A stretch of 27,211 nucleotides of DNA from HGM12587 sp964602445 (GTDB lineage Bacteria; Bacillota; Clostridia; Lachnospirales; Lachnospiraceae). Each line of letters begins with the position of its first letter. The stretch's first letter is position 1. Shown one piece after another: positions 1 to 7,986 of the stretch. The stretch is taken from positions 1 to 27,211 of the forward strand of contig CAZRQV010000026.1 of the NCBI GenBank assembly GCA_964602445.1. Direction: 5' to 3'. The position numbers and the translations under genes were made by a program. The notes under the pieces are model-generated. The model was not told where the DNA came from. It saw only the letters and a list, made by a program, of their open reading frames with translations, and did not search any database.

Positions 1-28
1 GTTAAAATGAGGAAAACCTCATTTTAAC
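1..28. terminator. Perfect inverted repeat at the window edge, possible end of the array 1 transcript
   Basis: A 12-bp perfect stem (GTTAAAATGAGG with its complement) closes on an AAAA loop. It lies beyond the leader-distal end of array 1, so on the minus strand it would be the last structure met by the pre-crRNA transcript. The window ends before any T-run can be judged, so the terminator role is inferred. Confidence 0.45.
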
Positions 29-49
29 TTGTACTAAATCTTGACATAG

Positions 50-77
50 AACCATCCACGCTTGGAAAGGGGGTTGA
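50..77 (-). repeat. Degenerate CRISPR repeat remnant at the distal end of array 1
   Basis: The block contains ATCCACGCT, identical to part of the array 1 repeat, followed by a decayed G-rich half. Only about 8 nt separate it from the first intact repeat, so no full spacer remains. It looks like an old repeat left by an internal deletion at the oldest end of the array. Confidence 0.45.
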
Positions 78-85
78 GATATGGC

Positions 86-971
86 ATTTCAATCCACGCT
101 CCCACGAGGGGAGCGACCGTAATTCGCAATTAAAATATTTAGTTGTTCCTATTTCAATCCACGCTCCCACGAGGGGAGCGACGAAAGTTCCCACCCTTTA
201 AATTTTAAGCACAACAATTTCAATCCACGCTCCCACGAGGGGAGCGACTCCCACTTTTGCATACATAAAACCAGCAGAATTATTTCAATCCACGCTCCCA
301 CGAGGGGAGCGACGAAGACTGCAGTTGCTTTGACTATGATTTGATCATTTCAATCCACGCTCCCACGAGGGGAGCGACGATAGCCGTAGAGATACAGGAT
401 GCTTTAACCCTGATTTCAATCCACGCTCCCACGAGGGGAGCGACAGAATTAAAGAATTAAAAAGAAAATAGTGTTAATATTTCAATCCACGCTCCCACGA
501 GGGGAGCGACTTCTTGACTTGGATTTTTCGAGTTGTTCATTGCATTTCAATCCACGCTCCCACGAGGGGAGCGACTGTTTTATCAAAAAAGAAAAGAGGG
601 TTTAAATATATTTCAATCCACGCTCCCACGAGGGGAGCGACCAATGTAACCGCCGTTCTTTCTGATTGACGGAAATTTCAATCCACGCTCCCACGAGGGG
701 AGCGACTTGATTCTCCGGGCTTGTTTTTCTAAAAAATAAAATTTCAATCCACGCTCCCACGAGGGGAGCGACATTCCAGAAACAGATATTTGGCGAATAG
801 ATCAAAAATTTCAATCCACGCTCCCACGAGGGGAGCGACATTGATGAACTGGTTGGAGCTGACACATTGCACATTTCAATCCACGCTCCCACGAGGGGAG
901 CGACGAAATTTGCATAAAAGGTCATGAGTTACCTTGCGAATTTCAATCCACGCTCCCACGAGGGGAGCGAC
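86..971 (-). CRISPR. Type I-C CRISPR array 1: 14 identical 32-nt repeats, 13 spacers
   Basis: Repeats start at 86, 151, 217, 282, 347, 413, 479, 544, 610, 675, 741, 808, 873 and 940. All 14 are identical. Spacers are 33-35 nt. Read on the minus strand, the repeat has a 7-bp stem (CGCTCCC/GGGAGCG), loop CTCGT, and the 11-nt handle TGGATTGAAAT typical of type I-C. The cas7 side (right) is the leader end, so the newest spacer is 905-939. No spacer was seen to match elsewhere in the window. The uniform repeats suggest the array is recently active or well maintained. Confidence 0.98.
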
Positions 972-1171
972 AGCAATATTACACAAAAAATCATTTCATT
1001 TTTTGTGTAATATGTCATTATTTATTCAAATTTATTTTTCTGGTTCTACTTTTTCTTTGTTTTTATCCAATAAATTTGAATTTTATACTTTTTTAAAGGT
1101 GCGAATCATCTAAGATTTTCATGTTCACTTATAATTCGCACTTCTTTTTATACGCTATTAGATAATCTGTA
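972..1171 (-). promoter_or_regulatory. Leader of CRISPR array 1
   Basis: AT-rich leader between the cas7 stop and the first repeat. Two dyads stand out. Next to the repeat is a 16-bp perfect inverted repeat (ATATTACACAAAAAAT and its complement, about 975-1012). Farther out is GTGCGAAT...ATTCGCAC (about 1099-1142) with a loop of about 28 nt. Both are shared in position and form with the array 2 leader. They may be sites for Cas1-Cas2-Cas4 integration, a transcription factor or RNA folding; the role is inferred. Confidence 0.75.
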
Positions 1172-2035
1172 TTATCTTAAATTATAAATTTCTGGAACCG
1201 GAGTACCCTCGATGTTTTCTACACTGATTACATAGTCATCAAAACTTAATGGTTTTTTCCCAGTATCTTTTTCTTCAATATGAAGAGAACGATGGATTTT
1301 TGCAGTTGAAACAGATGGCATTTTACAATCATGTTTCCACCAATATAACTGGCATACTTCCATACTTCCTTCTGGTCTGGCTGAAGAACTGTCGTTTTCA
1401 AAAAGTGTCAAAAGTGCCTGTTTAATCTTTTCCGCATCCTCATCTGAAAATCCAGTTTTTTCTGCCAACTGACAATTAATACTTCCCTTTATTTCATATA
1501 AACCAAATTCTACCCGATGCTTCATTCCCATCGTATCGGAACTCTTTCCTTCTTTTCCGCCTTCGCTGTTCACACTCTTGGTAATCTGCATACTTACAAT
1601 ATCTATAGGTGAGACACTGATCGCCTGATGAATAGACACCGGTCCTCTTACCCCTACAGACACACTTTCTCCTTTAAATGCAAATACCTGACCAAAACTT
1701 CTTACATCAATCCATTCTGCACATGCAGTCTTTGCATATTTATCGCGATCTGTATTTTTTCCAGCAGATATTTTTTTCAAAGCTTCACAATTCGCCGCAC
1801 GGCTTCTCAAGCTGTCACAACCATCATCACATCGTTCATCTGACTGTACAAATATACGCTCTCCCATATCCTGAAGACGATTTCTAATTTTTCTTTTAAT
1901 ACAAACATCTGAAATTTCTCCATAGCCGTCATAGTTTTCTCTTGGACGATTACCATCCAATGGATCACCATTCGGATTTGCATTTGTTGCAGAAATTATT
2001 AAAACAAAATCAATTTTATTAGTTAATGTACTCAT
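1172..2035 (-). CDS. cas7: Type I-C Cascade backbone protein Cas7c (Csd2)
   Basis: This 287-residue protein forms the helical backbone of the type I-C interference complex, with several copies lining the crRNA spacer. The N-terminal block (FVLIISATNANPNGDP, about residues 11-26, then GNRPR) is the family signature. Length is typical. Its ATG overlaps the cas8c stop by 4 nt (ATGA), so it is translationally coupled as the last gene of the cas3-cas5c-cas8c-cas7 operon. The array 1 leader follows directly. The ancestral I-C order would place cas4 next; here cas4-cas1-cas2 lie elsewhere. It looks intact. Confidence 0.97.
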   Translation of the reverse strand: MSTLTNKIDFVLIISATNANPNGDPLDGNRPRENYDGYGEISDVCIKRKIRNRLQDMGERIFVQSDERCDDGCDSLRSRAANCEALKKISAGKNTDRDKYAKTACAEWIDVRSFGQVFAFKGESVSVGVRGPVSIHQAISVSPIDIVSMQITKSVNSEGGKEGKSSDTMGMKHRVEFGLYEIKGSINCQLAEKTGFSDEDAEKIKQALLTLFENDSSSARPEGSMEVCQLYWWKHDCKMPSVSTAKIHRSLHIEEKDTGKKPLSFDDYVISVENIEGTPVPEIYNLR

Positions 2036-2424
2036 TTATTTTCCTCCTCCAAATTATTTTCTGAATCCTTTTTCCCTTTATACAGCTCACTCAATTGACA
2101 ATAATAAGCTAACAAAAATAATGGTTTCAATTTCGAATTATCCTGAAAATCCTTCGTATCAAACATATCTTTAACTTCTGCAATAAGTCTTTCATAATAT
2201 GTTTTCTTTCCTATTCCCATTTTATTTAAATATGGTCTTAAACGCTCATGAATAACTTCCCATGTCTGATACGGTCTATTAGAAAATGCTTCAAAATATC
2301 GACTTGCATTTGTCAGTCGTTCATCCTCTTTTTTATCATATGTAGATGCTTCTGCTACTTCCGCAATTGCAAGCAATCTTCCATATAAATAATCCCTTTC
2401 CTTACATGTCTTGTCTAGTGCCAC
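2032..2424 (-). CDS. cas11c: Cas11c small subunit from an internal start within cas8c
   Basis: Type I-C systems are known to make the Cascade small subunit from an internal start near the 3' end of cas8c. Here an AAAGGAG Shine-Dalgarno (2433-2439) precedes an in-frame GTG at 2424 by 8 nt. This gives a 130-residue protein starting MALDKTCKERDYLYGRLLA. The strong ribosome site inside coding sequence at the expected place is the main evidence. The product would line the belly of the complex and stabilise R-loops. Expression is inferred from sequence only. Confidence 0.72.
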   Translation of the reverse strand: MALDKTCKERDYLYGRLLAIAEVAEASTYDKKEDERLTNASRYFEAFSNRPYQTWEVIHERLRPYLNKMGIGKKTYYERLIAEVKDMFDTKDFQDNSKLKPLFLLAYYCQLSELYKGKKDSENNLEEENK

Positions 2425-3984
2425 TTGATATTCTCCTTTCTCTTCTATGATTTTTTCGCGAATCAATCCACAAGCAGCTTCCAATACTTTACGCCAATTA
2501 TATTGCTTTTTATAAGCTACCGGAGTACATGCCTTGTGAAACAAACTCATTACAATGTCATATGGGACATTCCTTCCCTCTATAACACACGGTATCAATC
2601 GCAAAATGTTCTTACTTCTTAATTCGGGTTTACATTTAATAAAATCTTCTTGTTCTGTTCCATAGGCATAGTCAACAATTTCATACAACGAAAATGAATC
2701 CATTTCATTTTTTTTCGTTTTCCCATGAAAGCGAATCCATGCCGTATTGCAATGCCATTTTTCCAAATTTTCATAAAATTCTGTAAGTTCCAGCTCTTCA
2801 TATAGATTCATTGATAATCTGCCGGTTGTTGCAGCATCTAAAACCATGATCATTGCTTTTAAATTCGGATTTATTTCTGTATAAATACCCTTTCCGCCAT
2901 TGCTTCCCCAAATCACCTTTTTAATTTTGCTTTTAAATATCGGCATAGTGTCTGTTGAAAGCTGGGGTTCTGATTGTTCCTCCTCTTCTAAATCCCACTG
3001 ATCATCCCAAACATCTTCCGAATTTACATCTTCATCAGATAATCTTTCAAGAATACTAGGAAGTGGCTGCAAATTACTGGACCATGTCACTAACTCCATT
3101 GTCCCAATGGCAATTCCTTGTTTTTCTATCAGCCATTTCAACGCATTATGTATTTTCTGTGAAAACTCATAACTAACTGAAATCGCCTGTTCTTTTGATG
3201 TAAAACGTCCTCTGTACGAAAAACCACTTTCGTCATTTGCAGAAATTAATTTTGCTTTATCTCCTGCATTTCTTATTTTCGCTGGATGTTTATAAGTACA
3301 AGGACTAATTTTCCCTGTCGCATAACATAATTGGCTATTTTTTAATATTTTTTGATTATATCTGCAATAGCTCTCGTACAAGGAATGATCTTTCCATGTT
3401 TTACTTTCCAGTAATATGTCCACATACTGAATCCGAAACCGTACAAAAGCATCTTTCTGTGCAATCCCTGCAATTTTTTCTTTTTCTTTTAATTTTCCAG
3501 TCTGTTCCTCAAGCAACAGACTACGAGTTGCCACAAGATCTTGAATCAACGTTTTTCTTTTCAAATATTCAAATACTGCTCGCACCGCCGGATGAGTATA
3601 TTCAGAATCATTCCATTCCTGCAGTTGGTTGATATATTTTTGATAATATTGATCATCTGATTCTTTTGCATCTGTTACATATCGGTTATAATCTCCTGCA
3701 ATATAAAGAAGCTTATCCGCGAACGGATGTGGATTATTTCCTGCTCCTCTGGAACCAGAATCTTCTGTCACTGGGATAATAGTTACCGAATCATTTTTAT
3801 CTTCAATCCTTGTTGAAGTCATAAACGCTCCTGATTCTGACAACGTTATCTCTATCTGTGCTTTTGCCGTCGAATGAGCCAACGGAAGTAAAACGACTTT
3901 TTCATCCTCCTTTCCGCAATTATTTTCATACACTTGATATAATTCATTCGTCCAACTCAAATTCCTCCCCCCTTTCAAATTCAT
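2032..3984 (-). CDS. cas8c: Type I-C Cascade large subunit Cas8c (Csd1)
   Basis: Large subunit of about 650 residues that recognises the PAM and recruits Cas3. Identification rests on operon position between cas5c and cas7, length and the Csd1-like N-terminus. The frame offers an ATG at 3984 with an AGGA upstream. A TTG at 3960 lies just after a GGGGGGAGG stretch and would give the family-like start MSWTNELYQVY, so the true start may be 3960. Either start overlaps the end of cas5c, implying coupling; the stop overlaps the cas7 start. The C-terminal 130 residues are probably also made separately as Cas11c. Confidence 0.95.
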   Translation of the reverse strand: MNLKGGRNLSWTNELYQVYENNCGKEDEKVVLLPLAHSTAKAQIEITLSESGAFMTSTRIEDKNDSVTIIPVTEDSGSRGAGNNPHPFADKLLYIAGDYNRYVTDAKESDDQYYQKYINQLQEWNDSEYTHPAVRAVFEYLKRKTLIQDLVATRSLLLEEQTGKLKEKEKIAGIAQKDAFVRFRIQYVDILLESKTWKDHSLYESYCRYNQKILKNSQLCYATGKISPCTYKHPAKIRNAGDKAKLISANDESGFSYRGRFTSKEQAISVSYEFSQKIHNALKWLIEKQGIAIGTMELVTWSSNLQPLPSILERLSDEDVNSEDVWDDQWDLEEEEQSEPQLSTDTMPIFKSKIKKVIWGSNGGKGIYTEINPNLKAMIMVLDAATTGRLSMNLYEELELTEFYENLEKWHCNTAWIRFHGKTKKNEMDSFSLYEIVDYAYGTEQEDFIKCKPELRSKNILRLIPCVIEGRNVPYDIVMSLFHKACTPVAYKKQYNWRKVLEAACGLIREKIIEEKGEYQVALDKTCKERDYLYGRLLAIAEVAEASTYDKKEDERLTNASRYFEAFSNRPYQTWEVIHERLRPYLNKMGIGKKTYYERLIAEVKDMFDTKDFQDNSKLKPLFLLAYYCQLSELYKGKKDSENNLEEENK

Positions 3985-4696
3985 TGATTCCTATAAAATT
4001 ACAGATATCTTCGCCGAATGCTTTTATCGACATATCCCTTATATGACGTTTAATCTCACATTCTTCTGGTCTAACAAAATCAATTACTCCATCTTTCATA
4101 ATCGGAGACCATAAACGGACCGTCATTTTTTCCGAATCTTCCGGAAGTACCGCCTCATCTGCATAGGTAATTCCATGATACATAAGGCTATATGGAATTT
4201 CTCCTGCCCCATCATAATATCCTTTTCCTTCTCCAAAACAACAAGGTTCTACGTATCCCTGACATTCTCTTGTTCCCAAGAAAATATCACGTCTTCCTCC
4301 ACGTTCTATCATTCGTTTTGCAATATTATGATGCTTATTTTCGTTTCTATCTTTTTCCAACTCTGGTCGGTTCATGTTCCACTCAAAATGAGCTCGTACT
4401 TGATAACATACATCACTCAAATAAGAATAATATGCCAGATCATTTCCGCCTCCATATTTGATTGGGCGAATTCCTTTTCTTTCTGTACGAATTTGATTCA
4501 TAACACGCACACTGTCAATAACCCAAACAATCGTTGGTTTCCAATATACACTGTGCAAAATCCCTTTCAACGCCTCGTACGTTGGGATCGGATATGACAT
4601 TTTTTCTCCTCCCGGTCTTGTCAAAATGTCTGAAAAAAGTGCATAATCACCTGACACTTGAAATTCAACCGTATTTCGATAAATTTCTTTACTCAT
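3944..4696 (-). CDS. cas5: Cas5c (Cas5d), crRNA-processing endoribonuclease of type I-C
   Basis: In type I-C, Cas5 replaces Cas6: it cuts the repeat at the 3' base of its stem, leaving the 11-nt 5' handle, and stays on the crRNA. The 250-residue protein keeps the catalytic set known from the Bacillus halodurans enzyme (Tyr46, Lys116, His117) at a constant offset of five: Y51 in HSVYWKP and K121-H122 in NENKHHN. Glycine-rich IFLGTRECQGYVEP follows. It lies 29 nt downstream of cas3 and overlaps cas8c. By the same rule it should be able to process the pseudo-repeat RNA at 9884-9990. Confidence 0.96.
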   Translation of the reverse strand: MSKEIYRNTVEFQVSGDYALFSDILTRPGGEKMSYPIPTYEALKGILHSVYWKPTIVWVIDSVRVMNQIRTERKGIRPIKYGGGNDLAYYSYLSDVCYQVRAHFEWNMNRPELEKDRNENKHHNIAKRMIERGGRRDIFLGTRECQGYVEPCCFGEGKGYYDGAGEIPYSLMYHGITYADEAVLPEDSEKMTVRLWSPIMKDGVIDFVRPEECEIKRHIRDMSIKAFGEDICNFIGINEFERGEEFELDE

Positions 4697-4725
4697 ACAT
4701 CTCTTCCTTTCCTATTAAATCATCT

Positions 4726-7086
4726 TCAATACATCAAAAGTTCCATACCTTTTCCTTCTTCCAGGACTCCACATTCACTATCATAGTAACTTTGATCAAG
4801 AACATACACGCCTGATGGCAGCAACTCTATTGCTTGTGCATGCCGCAGAATTTTTTCTAACTTCTGACTAATTCCAACTATGTATTTTTGTGCTTCCCGA
4901 AGTTTTTTCTTCCATTCATCACAAGATTCGACAGAACGAAGACATTCTATCACCTTCTCTGCCTCTTCATCATATGGGACAATTACAGACATGGTATTAT
5001 CATCAATTACTTGAAATAACTTTCCAGCTGTTTTAAAAGCCTGTCTATTATAAAAACACAACGGATCTTTCATCCATGCAGAGCAGCGATTCTCGTTCAA
5101 CGAAAGTAAATCCAGCAAATCTGTCTGTATTTCCATATCTTTTGCATTATAATTCAACTCATTTTTCAATTCTTGATAATACTTTTCAAAATAAGCACTC
5201 AATGTTTCTACAGTCTGCATATCTAAATAATTTTTATTTTCTAATAGATATCTCGTTACGTTTTGACCTGTTTGAATTTCTTTTAAATTACGAAGACTTT
5301 CTTCATTGAGATTTAAAAGATACACATTGCAGCATGGACCATATTCTCCACCTCGATTACAGCGCCCAGCCGCCTGAACTGCGTTTGCCAGACCTGCCAA
5401 TGAACGAATGACACACGGAAATGATATATCAACTCCTGCCTCAATCAACTGCGTCGTTACACAAATAATCTTTTGATTACTTTTCAATAACTCTTTTAAT
5501 TCATAAATCTGTTTCCTTCGATGTTCCGGACACATATTCGTACTCAAATGAATAATTTGTACATTCTCAAGTTTCCTTTTCTTTATTTCCTGATAAATGC
5601 GGTAAGCGGCAGGCTTTGTATTTACAACAAAAAGTACATTTCCTTCTTCTTCAAATTTCTGTATACAAAAATCTGCTGCCTGTTCATAAGAGTACCCTTC
5701 ATTCCTAATCTGTGACACAATTTCAGTTCTTTTAAATGTAAGAAAATCATTTGAATAATCACCAGTCATACTTGCGTTCTCATCAATTTTCAAAGGATAT
5801 TTTACTTTTTCGAATGTCGGTTGTGTTGCTGAACATAGAACAATACAACTTTCGCCTATTTCCTGTATATAATTCATTGCCAAATTAAACAATGAAACAC
5901 ACTTAATTGGTATCGATTGAACTTCATCTATGATAATCACCGAATTACAAAGCCTGTGCATCCGTCGAACTGAATCCATGCGATCCAGAAAGAATGTATT
6001 TAAAAACTGCACTAACGTCGTTGCAATCACTGGCACATCCCATTTTTCAGAGCGAAGCTCATACTCTGAAATCTCTTCTTCCTGACTTAATTCAGCTAAA
6101 ATATCCGAATGATGTTCTAAAAAATATTTTTCTCCAACAATTTCTTTCCACACATCACTGTTTTGTTCCAAAATAGATTGATATGGAGCAATGTAAAATA
6201 TATGATCTTTGGCATATTCCTTACAATATTTCAATGCAAATCGAAGCGAGGACAATGTTTTGCCTCCTCCGGTAGGAACAATCAATCTGCATATTCCTAC
6301 TTTATGATTTGCAAATTGAACACATCGATCAGAAATGTTGCTGCGCTGTTTTGATATTTTATCTGTACGCTCTGCAAATTCTACCGTTTGTTCTTCCATC
6401 TTTTTGAAAGCAAGATTCCAAACTTCTTCATCATATTTGAATTCAATATCTGCATTTTCTTGAAATCCAGCCGTATTTGTTCTGTCGGCATCTACAATAA
6501 CAGACAGCATCATTCGTTCAAATAATCCCATATAAAAAGCAAATAATTTTTTCTGCTCAGAGCCTGTACACATACTGCGGATTCTGCTTCGAATACACGC
6601 ATACTCTTCCGTCGCTTTAAAAAGCATCTGCAGCAATTTCTCGTCTGATATTGTATCTCTAATGTTTTTCTTTATTTCATCGTATCGTTCACTTTTTTCA
6701 ATTCTATGCAGAAAATAGTTCTTACCATTTTCATCAACCCAATCATGTAATCCATGATGTGACAATACAATGCGAGCAATAAATTTTGCAGTTTCAATCA
6801 TTTTAGGATCACGATCACCCGCAAGCTCTGTTAAATATTTCGCCCCTACATAACAATGATCAATCATCCCTCTGCACAAATCATTTTTTTCATGAATATA
6901 ATCGTCAAAATCCTTACATAATTTTCCAAAATCATGAATTACAAGTGCTAATTTTGCAAGATTCGTCGCTCGGAATTTTTTGGCATATTCTTCAGCGATT
7001 TCTGCTGCTTCTTCACTATGAGCACGTACCGTCTGAATTTCTATTTTTCCATTATTTTCTCGAATATGTGCAGTAAAATTTCTCAT
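4726..7086 (-). CDS. cas3: Cas3, HD nuclease-helicase
   Basis: Effector nuclease-helicase (786 residues) recruited by Cascade to nick and degrade target DNA. The N-terminal HD domain shows H23, H51-D52 (VIHDFGK), H77 and H110-H111. The SF2 helicase follows with Walker A PTGGGKT, the DEVQ box in VIIIDEVQSIP, CSATQPT (motif III) and QAAGRCNRGG (motif VI). All expected motifs are present, so the protein should be active. It is the first gene of the effector operon. A weak ribosome site (GGGAAAGG) lies about 10 nt before the ATG. A possible -10 TATAGT lies just upstream, but no good -35 was found. Confidence 0.97.
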   Translation of the reverse strand: MRNFTAHIRENNGKIEIQTVRAHSEEAAEIAEEYAKKFRATNLAKLALVIHDFGKLCKDFDDYIHEKNDLCRGMIDHCYVGAKYLTELAGDRDPKMIETAKFIARIVLSHHGLHDWVDENGKNYFLHRIEKSERYDEIKKNIRDTISDEKLLQMLFKATEEYACIRSRIRSMCTGSEQKKLFAFYMGLFERMMLSVIVDADRTNTAGFQENADIEFKYDEEVWNLAFKKMEEQTVEFAERTDKISKQRSNISDRCVQFANHKVGICRLIVPTGGGKTLSSLRFALKYCKEYAKDHIFYIAPYQSILEQNSDVWKEIVGEKYFLEHHSDILAELSQEEEISEYELRSEKWDVPVIATTLVQFLNTFFLDRMDSVRRMHRLCNSVIIIDEVQSIPIKCVSLFNLAMNYIQEIGESCIVLCSATQPTFEKVKYPLKIDENASMTGDYSNDFLTFKRTEIVSQIRNEGYSYEQAADFCIQKFEEEGNVLFVVNTKPAAYRIYQEIKKRKLENVQIIHLSTNMCPEHRRKQIYELKELLKSNQKIICVTTQLIEAGVDISFPCVIRSLAGLANAVQAAGRCNRGGEYGPCCNVYLLNLNEESLRNLKEIQTGQNVTRYLLENKNYLDMQTVETLSAYFEKYYQELKNELNYNAKDMEIQTDLLDLLSLNENRCSAWMKDPLCFYNRQAFKTAGKLFQVIDDNTMSVIVPYDEEAEKVIECLRSVESCDEWKKKLREAQKYIVGISQKLEKILRHAQAIELLPSGVYVLDQSYYDSECGVLEEGKGMELLMY

Positions 7087-7182
7087 TTATTTTTACCTTT
7101 CCCAATTTCAAACATTGTTACTATACTGTAAACAGAGTTCAAATTTTCTAAATTTCATCCAGTCATTTTCTAAATCATCTGT

Positions 7183-7281
7183 TACAATGCCGTTCAAAAA
7201 AATTTAGGTACTATCCTACTTGGTTCTTGAGAACTTTTTTGTTTTTAGATATATTAAGGCAATTGTGCCATAATATATCAA
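7183..7281 (+). ncRNA. Putative structured RNA element E1 (decayed copy) between cas3 and array 2
   Basis: This stretch shares two long blocks with the element at 10102-10237: CCTACTTGGTTCTTG (7215-7229) and TTAAGGCAAYTGTGCC (7254-7269), with 24 and 26 nt between them. It folds into a hairpin ATATATTA / TAATATAT (7249-7256 / 7271-7278) topped by GGCA-ATTG-TGCC. A -10-like TACAAT (7183-7188) precedes it, in a context matching the promoters at 10121 and 26009. The hairpin runs into the degenerate last repeat of array 2 and lacks a T-run, so this copy may be truncated. I do not recognise the family. Confidence 0.45.
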
Positions 7282-7505
7282 TGCGTCGTTCCCACGAAGG
7301 GAACGACAATATCACCGATAAAATCATAGGGGCTTACGATTATTTCAATCCACGTTCCCACAAAGGGAACGACGTAACTGTCAATGTATCCTTATAACCA
7401 AACGTTATTTCATCCACGTTCCCACAAAGGGAACGACGTTAAGTGCATATAGCCATTATCATCTTGATAACCTATTTCAATCCACGTTCCCACAAAGGGA
7501 ACGAC
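7275..7505 (-). CRISPR. Type I-C CRISPR array 2: 4 repeats, 3 spacers, variant repeat
   Basis: Repeats lie at 7275-7307 (degenerate, distal), 7342-7373, 7407-7437 (one base lost) and 7474-7505. Spacers are 34, 33 and 36 nt. On the minus strand the stem is CGTTCCC/GGGAACG with loop TTTGT. Relative to array 1 this is a compensated base-pair change (C-G to T-A), while the 11-nt handle TGGATTGAAAT is unchanged in the intact repeats. The leader is on the cas2 side. The array is short and imperfect, so it may be ageing, but it sits next to its adaptation genes. Confidence 0.95.
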
Positions 7506-7684
7506 CGCAATATTGCACAATTGTATTTCTGTTTTTCATGCAATATCGACATAAATATTAGATTTTATTTTTCAATTTCTTTAAGATTAATTCGTTTTGA
7601 AAAACAAAAACTATTATTTGTTAAAATTGTACGGTGCGAATCGTCCAACTATTTTTTGTCAGCTTCCAATCCGCACCTGCATTT
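7506..7684 (-). promoter_or_regulatory. Leader of CRISPR array 2
   Basis: AT-rich stretch between the cas2 stop and the first repeat. It has the same two dyads as the array 1 leader. ATATTGCA...TGCAATAT lies next to the repeat (about 7509-7546). GGTGCGAAT...ATCCGCACC (about 7634-7677) lies just after cas2. Arm sequences differ from leader 1 but pairing is kept, including a TTAC/GTAA to TTGC/GCAA swap. Confidence 0.75.
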
Positions 7685-7975
7685 TTATAGAATCAAAGGC
7701 TGATCTACAGCAATTCCACGGTCTACTCCTATATGCTCTACCTTGGTCTGATATTTGTTACCCAAATAGTAAAACCGCAGACTATCTACTTTTTCATCTA
7801 TTAAATCAATCAGCGTTGACTTTAACATAACGCTTTGTGCTTGATCAACGATACACTCAAATACGGAATTCTGTACTCTTCTTCCGTAATTTTCGCATTG
7901 TTTCGCTACTTTTCGTAAACGACTTTTACCCGACGATGTTTCTGTATTTACATCATAAGTAATCAATATAAGCAT
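7685..7975 (-). CDS. cas2: Cas2, adaptation complex subunit
   Basis: Dimeric core of the Cas1-Cas2 spacer integrase. The start at 7975 gives the family-standard N-terminus MLILITYDVNTET, with the GAGGTG ribosome site upstream; in-frame starts at 7990 or 7996 (GTG) are less likely. The 96-residue length is typical of I-C Cas2. Blocks KRLRKVAK-like (SRLRKVAKQCENYG) and QNSVFECIVD are characteristic. It lies 11 nt after the cas1 stop, and the array 2 leader follows directly. Confidence 0.96.
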   Translation of the reverse strand: MLILITYDVNTETSSGKSRLRKVAKQCENYGRRVQNSVFECIVDQAQSVMLKSTLIDLIDEKVDSLRFYYLGNKYQTKVEHIGVDRGIAVDQPLIL

Positions 7976-7986
7976 TATCCCGCACC

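Noticed and set aside
602..925. 107-residue open frame across CRISPR array 1
   Set aside because: It is translated repeat sequence (recurring VAPLVGAWIE units), not a gene.
86..971. Self-targeting spacers against the phage remnant at 23880-27211
   Set aside because: Reading each spacer against the remnant by eye showed no long match; a full search was not possible here.
4726..7086. DEVQ in place of DEAH in Cas3 as an inactivating change
   Set aside because: DEVQ-type boxes are normal in this Cas3 family and all other motifs are intact.
7249..7281. Hairpin at the end of array 2 as a terminator for the array transcript
   Set aside because: No T-run follows it on the minus strand; it is better explained as part of the E1 element.
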